From the NCBI GenBank assembly GCA_007449985.2, contig VIIQ02000175.1:1-64000 (forward strand): 64,000 bases of DNA. The letters are read 5' to 3'. Positions 34,389 through 45,542 of this stretch are shown here, piece by piece (position 1 is the stretch's first letter; the number at the start of each line of letters is the position of its first letter). The notes below the pieces were generated by a model that saw nothing but the letters and a program-made list of their open reading frames with translations, did no database searches and had not been told where the DNA came from. Source of the DNA: Desmodesmus armatus (Eukaryota; Chlorophyta; Chlorophyceae; Sphaeropleales; Scenedesmaceae). A program made the translations under genes and the position numbers.

Positions 34389-35674
34389 ATGAGCGGGAAG
34401 AGATCTCGTGATGTACTCTCAGAGGACGAGCGTCCAACCATCAGCATCCAGCTAGATGGTGGCGTGGCTATCCATGGCGTTGATTTGCAGCTGTTGTCCC
34501 TCCTGTCCTCCTGTGCCCGTGGCCTGCCAGCTGATGCAGTGTGCTGGGACCTCAGCAAGCTGCTGGTGAGTTTTAAATGCCGATGTTGGTTCAGTCCGGA
34601 CCCCTGAGGACCTCTTGCAACAAGCAAAGCTGCCGTGGAAAGCTTCAAGTACGTGCCTGCCCTCTTACTGCTGCACAGGTCGAGGGCCAGCCTGTGCAGC
34701 GCCCCACAGTCATCTCCTACCTCAACAGCGCGTACCAGCATGCCTATGGAGAACCATTCAAGGAGGCAGCACAGCCGCAGCAGGAGGAAACAGCAGCCCA
34801 GAAACCCAAAACGCGCAAGCAGCAAAGAGGCCAGCAGCAAGGCGAGCCAGAACAGCAGGCGGATCAGCAGGCCCCTGCAGAGGCAGCTGCAGGCGTCACC
34901 ACCTTTGCTGCTATGACGCAACTGCTGCTGTTTGCAGATGCAGTTGGCTCCACGGCCCCCCTGCTGCGCGCCTGTGCTACGGGTATTGACAAGCTGCACG
35001 TGCAGCTGCCGACAGGGGCCCCTCTGGACTTGAGCATCAGGACACCTTACTACTGGGACCACACCAGCAGCAGCAGCAGCCCCCAGCAGCTGTTCATGGT
35101 CACAGAGCAGCAACTTGTCCTTGTGGTTGCAACAGTCAGCCCCGCTGCCAAGGCTGTGCTGGTGCAGCAGGTGCAGGCACAGACAGAGGCGCTGCTGTAC
35201 GCAGCCTACAAGCTGCAGCTGGCAGAGGTGGCAGAGGCTGTGCAGAAGTTCATCAGCATGCAGACATGTTTCAGTAACTCCTTGCTGATGGGTGCCATGC
35301 ACGCTGCGCTGTCAGCGCGTGTGCTGGACGCAGCAGCCGGCTACACAAAGCTGCAGGAGATGCTGCTGCTCAACCACCTGGTCACACAGCACTGTGACTT
35401 TCCGACAGCATTCTGCCCGCGAGGTACGTTGGTGCCTACTGACGTACCAGCAGAGCAGCGGCAGCCCTCCAAGTTCACTGCAGTGGTGGTGCAGGAATTC
35501 ATGGGCAGCCGCCCCGGGCAGCAGGTGGGAGTGAAACTTGACCCGCTCACCAATACCATGATGCTGGGCAGCCAGGCACACCGCTTGCAGGCTGTGGTGG
35601 GCCCCACGGTCTACGTTGAGGACGTCAAGCAAATGGTGCTGGGGCCGCCTGCACCAGTGCCAGCAGCAGACTGA
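34389..35674 (+). CDS. Uncharacterised paralogue family member A
   Basis: Two exons, 34389-34565 and 34679-35674, joined in phase 0, give 390 aa. An in-frame ATG at 34347 is an alternative start. The N-terminal part (PTISIQLDGGVAIHGVDLQL, SSCARGLPADAVCWDLSKLL, then RPTVISYLNSAYQ) has the rhythm of a BTB/POZ or Skp1-like fold. A Gln/Glu-rich linker follows, then a helical C-terminal region (FADAVGSTAPLLRACATGID; QTEALLYAAYKLQLAEVAEA; LQEMLLLNHLVTQHC). There is no signal peptide or membrane span. Copy B at 42296 is closely similar throughout and shares the intron position. The intron is short and lacks the exon-copy clutter of neighbouring genes. A BTB-like fold is only a guess; the function is unknown. 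Confidence 0.8.
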
Positions 35675-36479
35675 TTAGCTTGCTGCAGCAGCCTTGAGCC
35701 TTGCTGTTTCGTGAGAGTGTGTGGTGGTTGCTGAGCTGCATCCAACGTAGCAGGCACGTGTGGCCGCACAACAACGGCATGCCTCAGAAGCCTGCTAGGG
35801 AGCCTGCATCTGTCTTGGTGGTAATGGGGTGTGGCTGATTCATCTGAGGCTTGATAGATGGTTGCTATCAAGGCCTGTGGTGCTTGCATACTGTTGCATC
35901 AGCACCTGGGTACCTGTTGTTGTGGGGCGGGTCCTTTTGTGCCCTCTGCACAGAGGTGCGTATCTACCAATTTCCTGCATGCGCGACAATGTGTGCTTGC
36001 AAAGCTTGGTGCACGGTGTGAAGAGCATTTGCTGTGCATAGTAATATACTGTGCTAGGTGGGTTCATGGTGCGACACTTACTACACGGCATCACGAGTCT
36101 ATTGTGTGGTGCACCTTCAAGTTACGTTGACGGACGTGTGCCGTGCCTCTCTTCGGACTTGTTGCCTGTCATTTTGTTCATGGCTCCCAGCTCACCTTCG
36201 TTGTGACATGAGTCCTCATGAGCCCTTGGCTCGTCGACTTCTAGCACTAGTAGTGCTGAGGTTTGGGATTCCCTCCCACAAATACTGCACTTTACTGTCA
36301 CAGAGTTGACACATATGCATCCAAATGCCTTACCGGGTGTCACATACATGATGTGTGTACTTGTGGAGGTGTCCTCAGGTGGGACGCTTGGCGCCCAGTT
36401 GGTGTGGTGTCTTGCCTAGGCGTGGGTCTGTGGCGGTGCAGGTTCCCATGCTGGCTGCACTTGGCTCGTACAGGTCCCC
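35675..36479. other. Stretch with no recognisable gene
   Basis: It holds the 3' flank of paralogue A and ordinary mixed-composition DNA. I see no conserved coding segment, RNA gene or clear repeat here. Confidence 0.55.
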
Positions 36480-37025
36480 TTGACCAACACCCACCTGTAT
36501 GCCATGCCAGATGACATAGCAGCGTGCATAGTGGAGCACTTGTGCACACTGTGTTGGGGGATGGTCAACACAGTCTGTCACCAGTGGTGTGCCAGCCTGG
36601 TATGTCGGGCTGATTCAGAATGTAGCCGAGAAGTACTGGCTGCTGGGCATGCCTACGTGAGTGTGCACAGGACTTGCCAACGTGTCTGTGTGTATGAGAT
36701 ACTTGCCAACGTGCCTGCATGCACAAACAAGGTCAGGGTACGTGGTCAATTTGTCCTGGCTGACTTGGCTGCGGCCTTTTGGCAGTTGCCCTTGCATGAG
36801 TGTGATATTGAGATAAGTGGGACTTGGTGCACACTGGCACGGATGGATGCCAATTCAGCATGCTGCAGCTTGCTGCTTGTGACTGCTCTCATGAAACCAC
36901 CATGCACTGTTACCATCTCACAACCCTCACACAATCCTTACAGGAGTAACAGCAGCAGCAAGGTTGCAAGTGCTACAGCTCATTGCTGTCGGTGCAGGCG
37001 TGACAACGTGTGTGCATGTGCATGA
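36480..37025 (+). CDS. Weak ORF with an F-box-like start
   Basis: An open frame of 181 codons. Residues 8-42 (MPDDIAACIVEHLCTLCW, then MVNTVCHQWCASLV) resemble the spacing of an F-box, but the rest is Cys-rich and unlike any family I know. There is no supporting splice structure or second copy. It could be a lone exon, a gene remnant or chance. Confidence 0.2.
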   Translation: MTNTHLYAMPDDIAACIVEHLCTLCWGMVNTVCHQWCASLVCRADSECSREVLAAGHAYVSVHRTCQRVCVYEILANVPACTNKVRVRGQFVLADLAAAFWQLPLHECDIEISGTWCTLARMDANSACCSLLLVTALMKPPCTVTISQPSHNPYRSNSSSKVASATAHCCRCRRDNVCACA

Positions 37026-37212
37026 GTGAACATGCACTTTGACTCACACTGTCATGTGCACCATTTGGACATCCTGCCTGAGGTGGCCCAGTCAGTGTGC
37101 ACGCTGCATGGGAGACGTGGCCTAGGCTTGAGTGTGTTCAACACACAGTGTGGCACCATGGTAGTGCTACATGTAGAGGTGGAATGCGGCTGGCTTAAGT
37201 GAGGTGCAGTCA

Positions 37213-37827
37213 TCAAGTGGCTGTCATCAGGGCTGTTGCCCCTTTTTGGCACCGGCAGCGGGGTCGGCACATGCGTGACTGCCAGCTGTGCAGCAGTTTT
37301 GGTGCAAGACACAACGTGGTGCCCCAAACTGTGAATAGGTGATTGACAGGGATGCAGTTTGTCATGCTAGCAGTGGTGCACTCCCTCTTGCTGTGCCCTG
37401 TCTGCAAGTAGGTGAAGCCTACACCCCCCCCCACCCCCGAGTGCATTTTGATTTGCATTTTGTGTTGCTCTTTGTGGCCAGGGCATGCTGATACTGTAAA
37501 GATGTCCTGAAAAGTTGCGACTGTCCTTCCTGTATGCTTTTGCATTGAGCTCCAAACGTCTCTTGTTCTTGGGTCATCATCCCAAACGACAGGCTGCAAG
37601 GCAGTCCCCACGTCACAAAAGCGGCTAGCATGTGCAGCTGCAGCAACAGGTGTCAACCTTCGAAAGCCACCTTGCATCTGTACCCCTCTCGTGAAATTAT
37701 ATCTTGCAGCAGCCCAAAAACAGACAACACTCGAAACAGACAACCCCTCATACCCCAGCCCTCCTTCACGTACTAGTGGATACGGTAATGGCCCCTGAAT
37801 GAGGCACAACCAGCACACAGACCACAA
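37213..37827 (-). CDS. Weak ORF of unknown nature
   Basis: A 204-codon open frame. The stretch WDDDPRTRDVWSSMQKHTGR looks protein-like, but I recognise no domain. It lies in the repeat-bearing gap between paralogues and could be a mobile-element remnant. Confidence 0.2.
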   Translation of the reverse strand: MWSVCWLCLIQGPLPYPLVREGGLGYEGLSVSSVVCFWAAARYNFTRGVQMQGGFRRLTPVAAAAHASRFCDVGTALQPVVWDDDPRTRDVWSSMQKHTGRTVATFQDIFTVSACPGHKEQHKMQIKMHSGVGGGVGFTYLQTGHSKRECTTASMTNCIPVNHLFTVWGTTLCLAPKLLHSWQSRMCRPRCRCQKGATALMTAT

Positions 37828-38397
37828 TCTGTGGCCCTTGAAACACTTGCCGATCTACGCCACCTAGAACCAGCACTGACAAAAACCAACCAACATTGGT
37901 GCCCTCACAATGCCAGCATGCTAACTTGGCCTGCACCAAACACTGTGACTTGTCAGCAGTGACGTGCCCCAGCAACCCCTTTCATAAGCCTCCGGGGCAC
38001 CGCTGGCGTCTCTAGGGGAAAGCAAACGGGTGATGCTGCAGAAGCTGTGGTGGCCTGCAACATGCCAAGAACGTACACGCCAAGCGGCCCTGCACAGCAC
38101 AGGGAAGACCCCTTGCCAAGATCAGTCCCTGCTGAAAAAAGATGCAAACCAACCAATGAGCCCCCACCAACGCAGCCACCATCAACAGCGAAGATGCCCA
38201 CCCGGGGCACATGACGCCAGCCCGCCAAACCCACTCCTTGTGTGGTACAGCAATGTCACTCAGTAGGCAGCAACACACTGCAGCCGCAACTAGAAGTCTG
38301 GCGGTGGTGAACAGCAAGCCACAACCCCGCATCAAGCCGGCACCACTGCCAGTGCCCTGCACCTGGCATGCTGCCGACACATGCAGCACAACGAGCA

Positions 38398-39157
38398 CAT
38401 AACAATGATGGCGTGATCGAGGCGGGCCTTTGTGTGACAAAATCACTTTTTTCTCAGAGCCCGGTTACCCGTTTGCGACCGTTTTTAGTGCGTTGGAAAG
38501 CAGGAAGTAGACCCAATCTTTCAAGATATACAATTACGTGCCTACTGACATTTACTTTACGAGCACCTCGGCAGTGACAGCAGGCTTCTGCCGTGACGTT
38601 TGAGTGTGTAACATACTTATTACATGTCAAACAAGCAAAACTGACCTTTGGCTGGCTAGTATCGCCACAACATGCGCCAGAAGCGACCGATCTTTGTGAT
38701 GGTGATCAACAGCAACAGCAATTCAGGCCATGCGGCTGCCCCTGCTGGCTTCTTGGGGGAACATTGTTGTCATACGAAGCTATTTCCGTCACATGACACC
38801 TTGCTGCTGCGTGTGTGTTGAATGCTGCTGGATGGCAAGGGTGGGTGGTGTCTATGGCCGTCGCAGCTGCACGGATGAGCAGCAAGGCCTGTGGGGCGAG
38901 CAAACAAACAGTATAGACATCATCAAACTTGAACAGCACGTGCAGCATACAGCAGCAGCCCTGCATGCTGAGCAGCAGGCCAGTGTCCCTTGCTGGTGCT
39001 GCTGTTCTGCCATAGCACACAGCACAGGCAGCAGGAAACCCTCCGAAAAACGTTTTGATAATGTTTAGTAAGTATGTTCGACCATTCCCATCAATAAGAA
39101 GGTGAAACGCGCCGAGTTTCGATAGGGGCCAGTAACGATCACGCCATCATTGTTATG
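38398..39157. mobile_element. 760-bp element with perfect 22-bp terminal inverted repeats
   Basis: CATAACAATGATGGCG... at 38398-38419 is exactly reverse-complemented at 39136-39157. The interior has no ORF longer than about 110 codons and no recognisable transposase. It sits right at the edge of the left copy of a diverged direct repeat. I could not find a target-site duplication. It is best read as a MITE-like element. Confidence 0.75.
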
Positions 39158-39179
39158 AAAGGGGAAAGCTGCCCCCTGG

Positions 39180-39650
39180 CTCAAAAGCCAAGCCAGAAAA
39201 CACCTCCAGCCTGCTGCACACCTACAGCAGCAAGCACCTGGCTCCCTGCACCCAGGTGGGGAAAACCTGCAGTCCCCCCTGGTGCCTCTCACAAACCAAG
39301 CCAGAAAACACCTCCAGCCTGCTGCATCACACCTACAGCAGCAAGCACCTGGCTCCCTGCACCCACGTGGGGGACACCTGCACCCCCCTTCCTGATGCCT
39401 CTCAAAACCAAGCCAGAAAAATGCCACCAGCCTGCTGCACACACACCTACAGCAGCAAGCACCTGGCTCTCTGCACCCAGGCGGGGAAATTCTGCACCCC
39501 CGCCCGGTGCCTCACCAAAAACCAAGACAGAAAAATGCCACCAGCATGCTGCACACCTACAGCAGCAAGCATCTGGCTCTCTACACCCAGGCGGGGAAAT
39601 CCTGCACCCCCACCTGGTGCCTCTCCAAAACCAACAGAAACTCGCCACTA
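39180..39650 (+). repeat. Tandem repeat, about 110-bp unit, 4+ copies
   Basis: Units start near 39193, 39301, 39413 and 39527, with a partial fifth. Each contains CCAGAAAA, CCTGCTGCA, CTACAGCAGCAAGCA and CTGCACCCA in the same order. Reading frames through it are repeat by-products. Confidence 0.9.
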
Positions 39651-40355
39651 GCCTGCCACAGCAGATACCCGGCACGCTGCACCCCGGTGGAATAGACCTG
39701 GCCAACCCTAGAGGAACTCTGCCAGCCTCCTGTGCACAGCAGCAGCGTGCAAGCCTCCTTGACATGCCGACAGTGATGCAGCATCACACCTGAGGCACCA
39801 TGCATCACACGCTGCCAAGCCTTGCCCGCCCACACTAGCCAGCACAAAACACCACAGAGCCATGTGCCCCTCACAGGCCAGCATGCTGGCCTACTAGCCC
39901 TGCAGCCGACAGTGCGAGCTGCCATCCATGATGCATCCCGGCATCTTGTGAGCTTGACCATGTGGCTAGCAGAGAATGACAATGGATGTGCTGCAGAAGT
40001 TGTGCTGGCCGGCTGCCTGCACAATGCCAAGGACGTGCACCCCAAGCAACCAAGCAAGGGTACAGCACAGGGGAGACCCTTCCCAGAATCAGTCCCCGCT
40101 GACACAGCTGCCAACGAACCATACTGCGCTCACAGGAACAACCACCACTCACAGCGTAGGCAGCCTGCAGCCAGCACCACAGCAGCCTGCAAACCACACC
40201 CTTGCAGCACAGCACTGCCGTAGAGTAGGGAACAGCAACAACACACTGCAGCCGCAAGAAGAAGCTGGCAAGTACCAAGCAAGACACAGCCCCGCAGCGA
40301 ACCAGCACAGCTGCCCTGCACCTGCCGTGTTGCCAGCACATGCAGCAAAACCAGC

Positions 40356-40716
40356 TCACAGGCTCAGCTGCAACCCTGGCTGCGCCTGCTGAGCCTTGGC
40401 CAAGCAGGTGGCCAGCACTGCAGCACGCTTGCCCTCATTCTGCAGCAGCTGGGCCAGCAGGCGGCCCCTGGCCACCAGACGGCACTTGACCAGCTGGTGG
40501 ATGTCCCACCTATCGCAGCTCTGGTAGGCCAGGGTGCGCTCGAAGAACTCGCACAGGTCCTTAGCAAAGCTGGCGTCATCCTTCACCTGGGAGGCGATGC
40601 TTGCCAGGATGGCCTTGCCATCGTGCAGCTGGCAGCGCGGGGCTTTGGGGTCGTCACCCGGCTCTGGACGTGCTGCCGGAGTGTTGCGCCAGTCATCTAC
40701 CTGCTCCAGGCCAGAC
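40356..40716 (-). CDS. Possible terminal exon of an unidentified gene
   Basis: On the minus strand a good CTGCAG acceptor precedes an open 120-codon stretch ending in a stop. It contains DDASFAKDLCEFFERTLAY, WDIHQLVKCRLVARGRLLAQ and EGKRAAVLATCLAKAQQA, which has the look of a real helical protein. Upstream exons are not resolved. A segment at 41032-40898 ending in a GTAAGT donor is open, but its phase does not fit. Confidence 0.4.
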
Positions 40717-41025
40717 CTGCAGTGATGCAGCAGCAGTGTGTGGTGAGCAGCGGGCTTACACACAGGCTTCCGAGGGCCAGCAACACCCTGCCAGCAGGTG
40801 GCAGCAGGAACAGGGAGCAAGTTTATGTATGCAGCCTGCAGCTGCCAGCTGTGGATGAGGTGGCAACCTTAAACCGCAACCATTTGCACTGACTTACTGC
40901 TATGGTCGCCAAGCATGTGCCATGTGCCACGTGTATCGGCACGTGTGATGCATCGCACATGGCTACAGCAGCCCCCTTCTCCCTCAACAAATTCTCTAGC
41001 TCAACTACCTCGTCAAACGAACCAG

Positions 41026-41450
41026 CAACCAACCATCAGCATCAAGCTAGACAGTGGCGTGACTCTGACAGCGTCGACCTACAGTTGTTGATCCTGCTGT
41101 CGTGTGCCCATGGCCTCCCAGCTGATGCATTGTGTGGGGAACTGAGCCATTTGCTTGTGAGCGTCAATTGCTGCACTTAGTCTCAGTCACATCATGTGAC
41201 CAGGCCGCGTAACGGGCAAGGGGAGATTGGCAAGAGGAAAGTTCAGCACAAGGAAGAGCGTCACGGGGTTGCCTACATCTGTGCTTGCATCGCTGCTGCA
41301 TCGCTGCATCCAGCTGGTGCATGGATTGAGGGCCGACAGGTGAAGCGCCCCACAATCGTTGTCTGCCTCCGCGCGTGATGGATGCAGGCTCTGCTGAGCC
41401 CCCCTGCACCAGCAGCAGACTGGTCAGCTTGCTACGGCAGCATCTTGCAT
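41026..41450 (+). pseudogene. Decayed copy of the uncharacterised paralogue family
   Basis: Bases 41026-41158 match exon 1 of copies A and B (TISIKLDSGV, then VDLQLLILLSCAHGLPADAL) with a frame break between the two parts. A short exon 2 start follows at about 41330-41378 (EGRQVKRPTIVV). It then jumps to sequence matching the C-terminal end and 3' flank of the other copies, so most of exon 2 is deleted. Confidence 0.75.
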
Positions 41451-41839
41451 TCAGGCTCTGCAGCTGTATGTGTGTGACCCTTTACATTGTAGCTAACTCA
41501 CTGTTTTGGGGGCCGCACTTGTGTATACTGCTGTGCTGACTGCTGTATGGCTATGCTTTGCCCCACTGTTTGATGCTGCACCAAGCAAGAGTTGGGTGTA
41601 CTTGCAAAGTCTGCTGCTTGCTATCTGTTGTTGATCTGTTGCAATGCACAGTTACCTGTTGTTACAAACAGTCAGGACCATCAGGACAAGCTTGTGCTGA
41701 CTAGGAATCAGGACAAGCTTGTGCTGACTAGCGGTTGTCACAACCTAGTAGCAACTGGCCAATGGACGGAAGGCTCCACTGCTGTTGTTCATGAGCCACT
41801 TGGCGCCGGCATACAGCTGCAGTACTTGGGGTCCTGAAC

Positions 41840-41940
41840 CAAGTGCACCTATGCATTGACATTGCCTCCAGTGTTGCTCTTCAGGCAAAACTCCCCTTAG
41901 AGCGCAAGTAGTCTGCTGCATCCCATGGCTGCCACATCGA
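41840..41940 (-). pseudogene. Fragment resembling the last exon of the CFAP144-like gene
   Basis: On the minus strand, GCAGCAGACTACTTGCG... matches the AADYFALKG segment of the exon at 44633-44490 over about 32 bases with few differences. It then diverges. It lies just after the decayed paralogue copy, as the intact gene lies just after paralogue B. Confidence 0.5.
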
Positions 41941-42295
41941 GTAAAACAATCCAGTGAGCCGAATTTTGCGTTGCTGAAATATGGTGTGTGTGCAGGGGGG
42001 GTGTCATGTGAAGTGCAGCAGGCACAACAGCGTCGCAGGAGGATGATATTGCATGTCAAATCACCTTTGCAGCTAGCCTTTACCTGCCAGTAGAGGCGCC
42101 GAACTGTCCAATGTCCCAAGCACATGCATTCACCATGACACGTCAGGTACCTGTCATGACTGATCAGTTGAGATCAACCCTTGGACCGCGTAGAAAGTGT
42201 CTGGCATTCTACCTTGGTCATCAGCGAATTTTTTTCACATTTGCAGCGAAAATCAGTGCTGGCGCGATATCAGCGAGAACAGATCACGCAACGTG

Positions 42296-43584
42296 ATGGC
42301 ACAAGACGGGCGTCCAACCATCAGCATCCAGCTAGCCGATGGCGTGTTCATATATGGAGTTGATCTGCAGCTGCTCTCGCTCTTGTCCTCCTGTGCCCGT
42401 GGCTTGCCTTCTGATGCACAGTGCTGGGACCTGAGCCAGCTGCTTGTGAGTCCCAACTGCTGTTGCTGCATCACTGACCTGTCTGTGCCACTACTTGAAC
42501 AGGAAGGAGACCCAGGCTGCGTTCACCAACATCACTGTTCCTGCTGCCTGCACAGGTTGAGGGCCGACCTGTGCAGCGCCCCACAGTCATAGCGTACCTG
42601 AACAGCGCTTACCAGTGCGTCTACGGTGAACCATTCAGGGAGGCACCACAGTTGCAGCATGCTGAGCAGGGAGAGCCGGCAGCCCAACAGCACAAAAAGC
42701 GCAAGCTGGAGGGAGACCAGCAGCGAGGCGAGCCAGAGCAGCAGGCAGGCGAGCCAGAGCAGCAGCAGGCCCCAGCACAGGCAGCTGCAGGCATCACCAC
42801 CTTCACTGCCATGACGCAGCTGCTGCTGTTTGCAGACGCGGTCGGCTCCACAGCCCCCCTGCTGCGCGCCTGTGCTGCGGGCCTTGACAAGCTGTGCCTG
42901 CAGGTGCAGCTGCCAACACAGGGACCCCTGGACTTGAGCATCAAGATACCCTACTTTTGGGACGACAGCGGCACTGCTTCTAGCAGCAGTTTGGCCAAGG
43001 TCACAGAGGATCAAGATGGCATTGTTATGACAACTTTCAGCTCCGCAGACGCGCTTGCTGCTGAGACTGCGCTGGTGCAGCAGGTGCAGGCACAGACAGA
43101 GGCGCTGCTGTATGCAGCCTACAAGCTGCAGCTGTCAGACGTGGCAGAGGCTGTGCAGGGCTTCATCCGCATGCAAACCTGCTTTGAACAGTCCTTGCTA
43201 TGGGGTGCCATGCGCCCTGTGCTGTCGCCGCGCGTGATGGATGCAGCAGCAGGCTGCAGGAGCCTGCAGGAGACGCTGCTGCTCAACCACCTGGTCACAG
43301 AGCCCTGCTCGTTCGCAGGAGGCAGCGTCCCGACTGCATTGGTGCCTACTGACCTTCCTGAGGGGGAGCGGCAGCCCTGGAAGTTCACTGTAGCGGTGGT
43401 GCGGGATCTGTTTGGCAGCAGCAGGCAGCAGCAGCCAAGGGTGCCTGTTGAAGCTGACATACTACAGAACACTCTGAAGTTCGGCATTCAAACATATCAG
43501 ATGCACCCTGTGCTGGGCCACATGGTCTGCACTGAGCAGGCCAAGCAGGTCATGTTGGGGCCAACTGCGCCATCAGCAGACTGA
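42296..43584 (+). CDS. Uncharacterised paralogue family member B
   Basis: Two exons, 42296-42445 and 42553-43584, give 393 aa. It shares domain order, intron position and phase with copy A at 34389. The start is PTISIQLADGVFIYGVDLQL. The Lys/Gln/Glu linker carries extra EPEQQ repeats. The core has LLRACAAGLDKLCLQVQLP and the helical region QTEALLYAAYKLQLSDVAEA. The stretch after KIPYFWDDSG differs most between copies. I see no catalytic motif. High similarity plus a decayed third copy nearby points to recent local duplication. The function is unknown. Confidence 0.8.
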
Positions 43585-44489
43585 ATAGCTCGCTGCAGCG
43601 ATGTGCTACCAGCTTGCGGCAGCCGCAAGCTCATGCGGCAGCTTCCAGAGTCAGTGGTGCACCCCATGTGGGGGCTGAGCAGCATGCCGACTGCGCAGTC
43701 GCTGGCAGTCTGTTAGTTACGGCTGTCCTTTGCGGCATGTTGTCCTTTGTCAAAGTCGCTTCCTGTGTTGCCGTGACGGAAGGCTGCCACTCAGTTACCC
43801 TTGGTAACATGGCAAGTTTGAATGTTTTAGGTGGACCAGTTGGTGTGCACATCACTGTGACAAACCAGTCTGAAGAGGTGTGCAGACTTGCTGCATGAAG
43901 TGTTGCTAGTCTGCTAGTCTGGACTGTTTGTGATGCACTGCACTGGGTGCCTGCCCTCATGGTAGGCTGCTGCATTTGTGTATCTCCAGACATCTGGCAT
44001 GATTAGTACCAATGTTGGTGCTGTCAATGTGTGTTCTATGCACAATGTGCCAGCCTAGTTTTGGCCGTTGCTGTCTTGTCTGCCGCTATGCAGCCGCCGC
44101 ATGGTAAATGATTCAGCGGTAGCATTTGCGCAATCAGCATGGACTGGCTGCTTGTCGTCATTTTGCTGCTGCCCTTTGTTGCCATGCTGTGCGGTGCATC
44201 ATTGTTACAATAAAGGACCAGGACAATGTGTGCCCACCAGCAACTGCTGTTGGTTGAATATCGGAGGCTCCATCTGACAGGGTTCACACACAAGCTCGGC
44301 CCAGCATGCTGGTGATATTCACATTCGCATGGTTATGTGCCCTGTGTACATGCCAACTCAGTTTGGAACATTGCACTGTTGAGCATACACCAGACCATAA
44401 ACATTCAGGAAAGCTGCCCGGCAGCTGAGCTGCAGTGACCACTGGCAGGGTCCCAAACTGTGCTGGTGTTGTGTGCCTCTGCAACGCGG
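43585..44489. other. Convergent intergenic region
   Basis: It lies between the ends of paralogue B (plus) and the CFAP144-like gene (minus), so it should hold both 3' UTRs. No coding exon or element is visible. Confidence 0.55.
44205..44209 (-). terminator. Possible TGTAA poly(A) signal for the CFAP144-like gene
   Basis: The minus strand reads TTTATTGTAACAATG about 280 bases after the stop. TGTAA is the usual green-algal polyadenylation signal. Chance occurrence cannot be excluded. Confidence 0.35.
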
Positions 44490-45542
44490 CTACGCCTTGG
44501 CCTTTCCTCCTACTGTTGCGCCAGTGCCGCATTTGGGGCCAAAGAGGTGCTCCCCTTTCAGTGCAAAGTAGTCTGCTGCATAGCGTGTCACATCACAGTG
44601 GCCCTTGCTGTGCTGGAACATGGGGTCCTTCAACTGCAGCAGGCAGCACAGCAGTCACAGTCAGCTTGTGTGACTCTCACATGGTGGACATTGCGCAACT
44701 TGACACCTGCAGCCAGCCTGTCCATTCCAAGCCATTCCACTGGAAAGTGTGCATCCGACACTTTGTTGAGCAAAGACAAACATAGGACAACTATGCATTG
44801 AATGCATGCAATGCTGGCCTGTCAAATCATGCATGCGGTCTGTGCGGGAGCAACAGGAGACAGTGATTGTAGCAGACACAGTCCTCTCATGGTCATAGAT
44901 CCGGTCATGGCTGCTGCGCAAGCTGCGCAAAGCGAAGGACAGCTACTGCTTGAAGGTTCCAGCATCAATCTTGAAGCTGCTGCTCAGCATTTGCGTCGTG
45001 CCTGACTGCTGCACTCACCGCCCCTGGGCCTCTCCAGAAGCCATAGTCCATGTTGGTGGTGGCTGGTAGGCTGTAGATCTGTGCTGGGACCTGCTCCGCA
45101 TGCTTGACATTGGCCAGCATGGCCAGCTTGTCGTGTGCCTGCTGCAACTGCTCCTCTGTTGGCTGGCTGGCTGGGGTGACGTAGTTGGGCTTATCAGGTA
45201 TGCAGGACACTGCAGGACAGCACCGGGCCAGCAGAACAAACTTTGCTGCTGCTGACTACATGCGTGCATGTTGCTGCTGCTGCTGCAGCAAGTCATCAGC
45301 CTGATGGTTGCGTATGGATGTGCTGAACTAGCATGGCATCATATGCTGAGGGGTACTGCACCACACACTCCAGATCCGCACACATATGCATGCGCAGCAG
45401 TAGACTTACTCTTCTTTGTACTGTGCACTGTGAACTCCGTGCCAAGCCGTATCGTGCGCTCCTCACGCTTGATTGACTCCTCTATGATCTTATTGGCTGA
45501 TACCTGGTCGAGTTTTGCAGAGCAGAACGCCATGGTGTCCAC
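44490..45542 (-). CDS. CFAP144: CFAP144/FAM183-like ciliary microtubule-associated protein
   Basis: Three exons, 45542-45410, 45209-45019 and 44633-44490, join with matching phases. The product is about 156 aa, with a second ATG three codons in. The N-terminal NKIIEESIKREERTIRLGTEFTV matches the helix at the start of FAM183 proteins. The middle (IPDKPNYVTPASQP, then AQIYSLPATTNMDYGFWRGP) fits the family's conserved Pro- and Tyr-containing segment. The end (HSKGHCDVTRYAADYFALKG) fits the family's CDITKYA-type motif. FAM183/CFAP144 proteins belong to ciliary axonemal microtubules, which fits a flagellate alga. The introns are short and free of exon copies. The identification rests on pattern memory, not a search. 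Confidence 0.72.

Larger units (their letters stand above)
38017..40370 (+). repeat. Pair of diverged direct repeats, about 380 bp each
   Basis: The segment at about 38017-38397 is matched in the same orientation by about 39962-40370. Both contain GATGTGCTGCAGAAG-like starts, CAGTCCC..GCTGA and CAACACACTGCAGCCGCAA, in the same order. The 1.6 kb between them holds a TIR element and a tandem array. It may be a nested or decayed mobile element, though long terminal repeats are not proven. Confidence 0.6.

Noticed and set aside
38017..40370. Direct repeats interpreted as long terminal repeats of a retrotransposon
   Set aside because: I see no reverse transcriptase, integrase, primer-binding site or polypurine tract between them. 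The copies are also too diverged to call LTRs.
39065..40392. Several open frames of 125-178 codons on both strands
   Set aside because: They are produced by the 110-bp tandem array and diverged repeats. No conserved motif or splice structure supports them.
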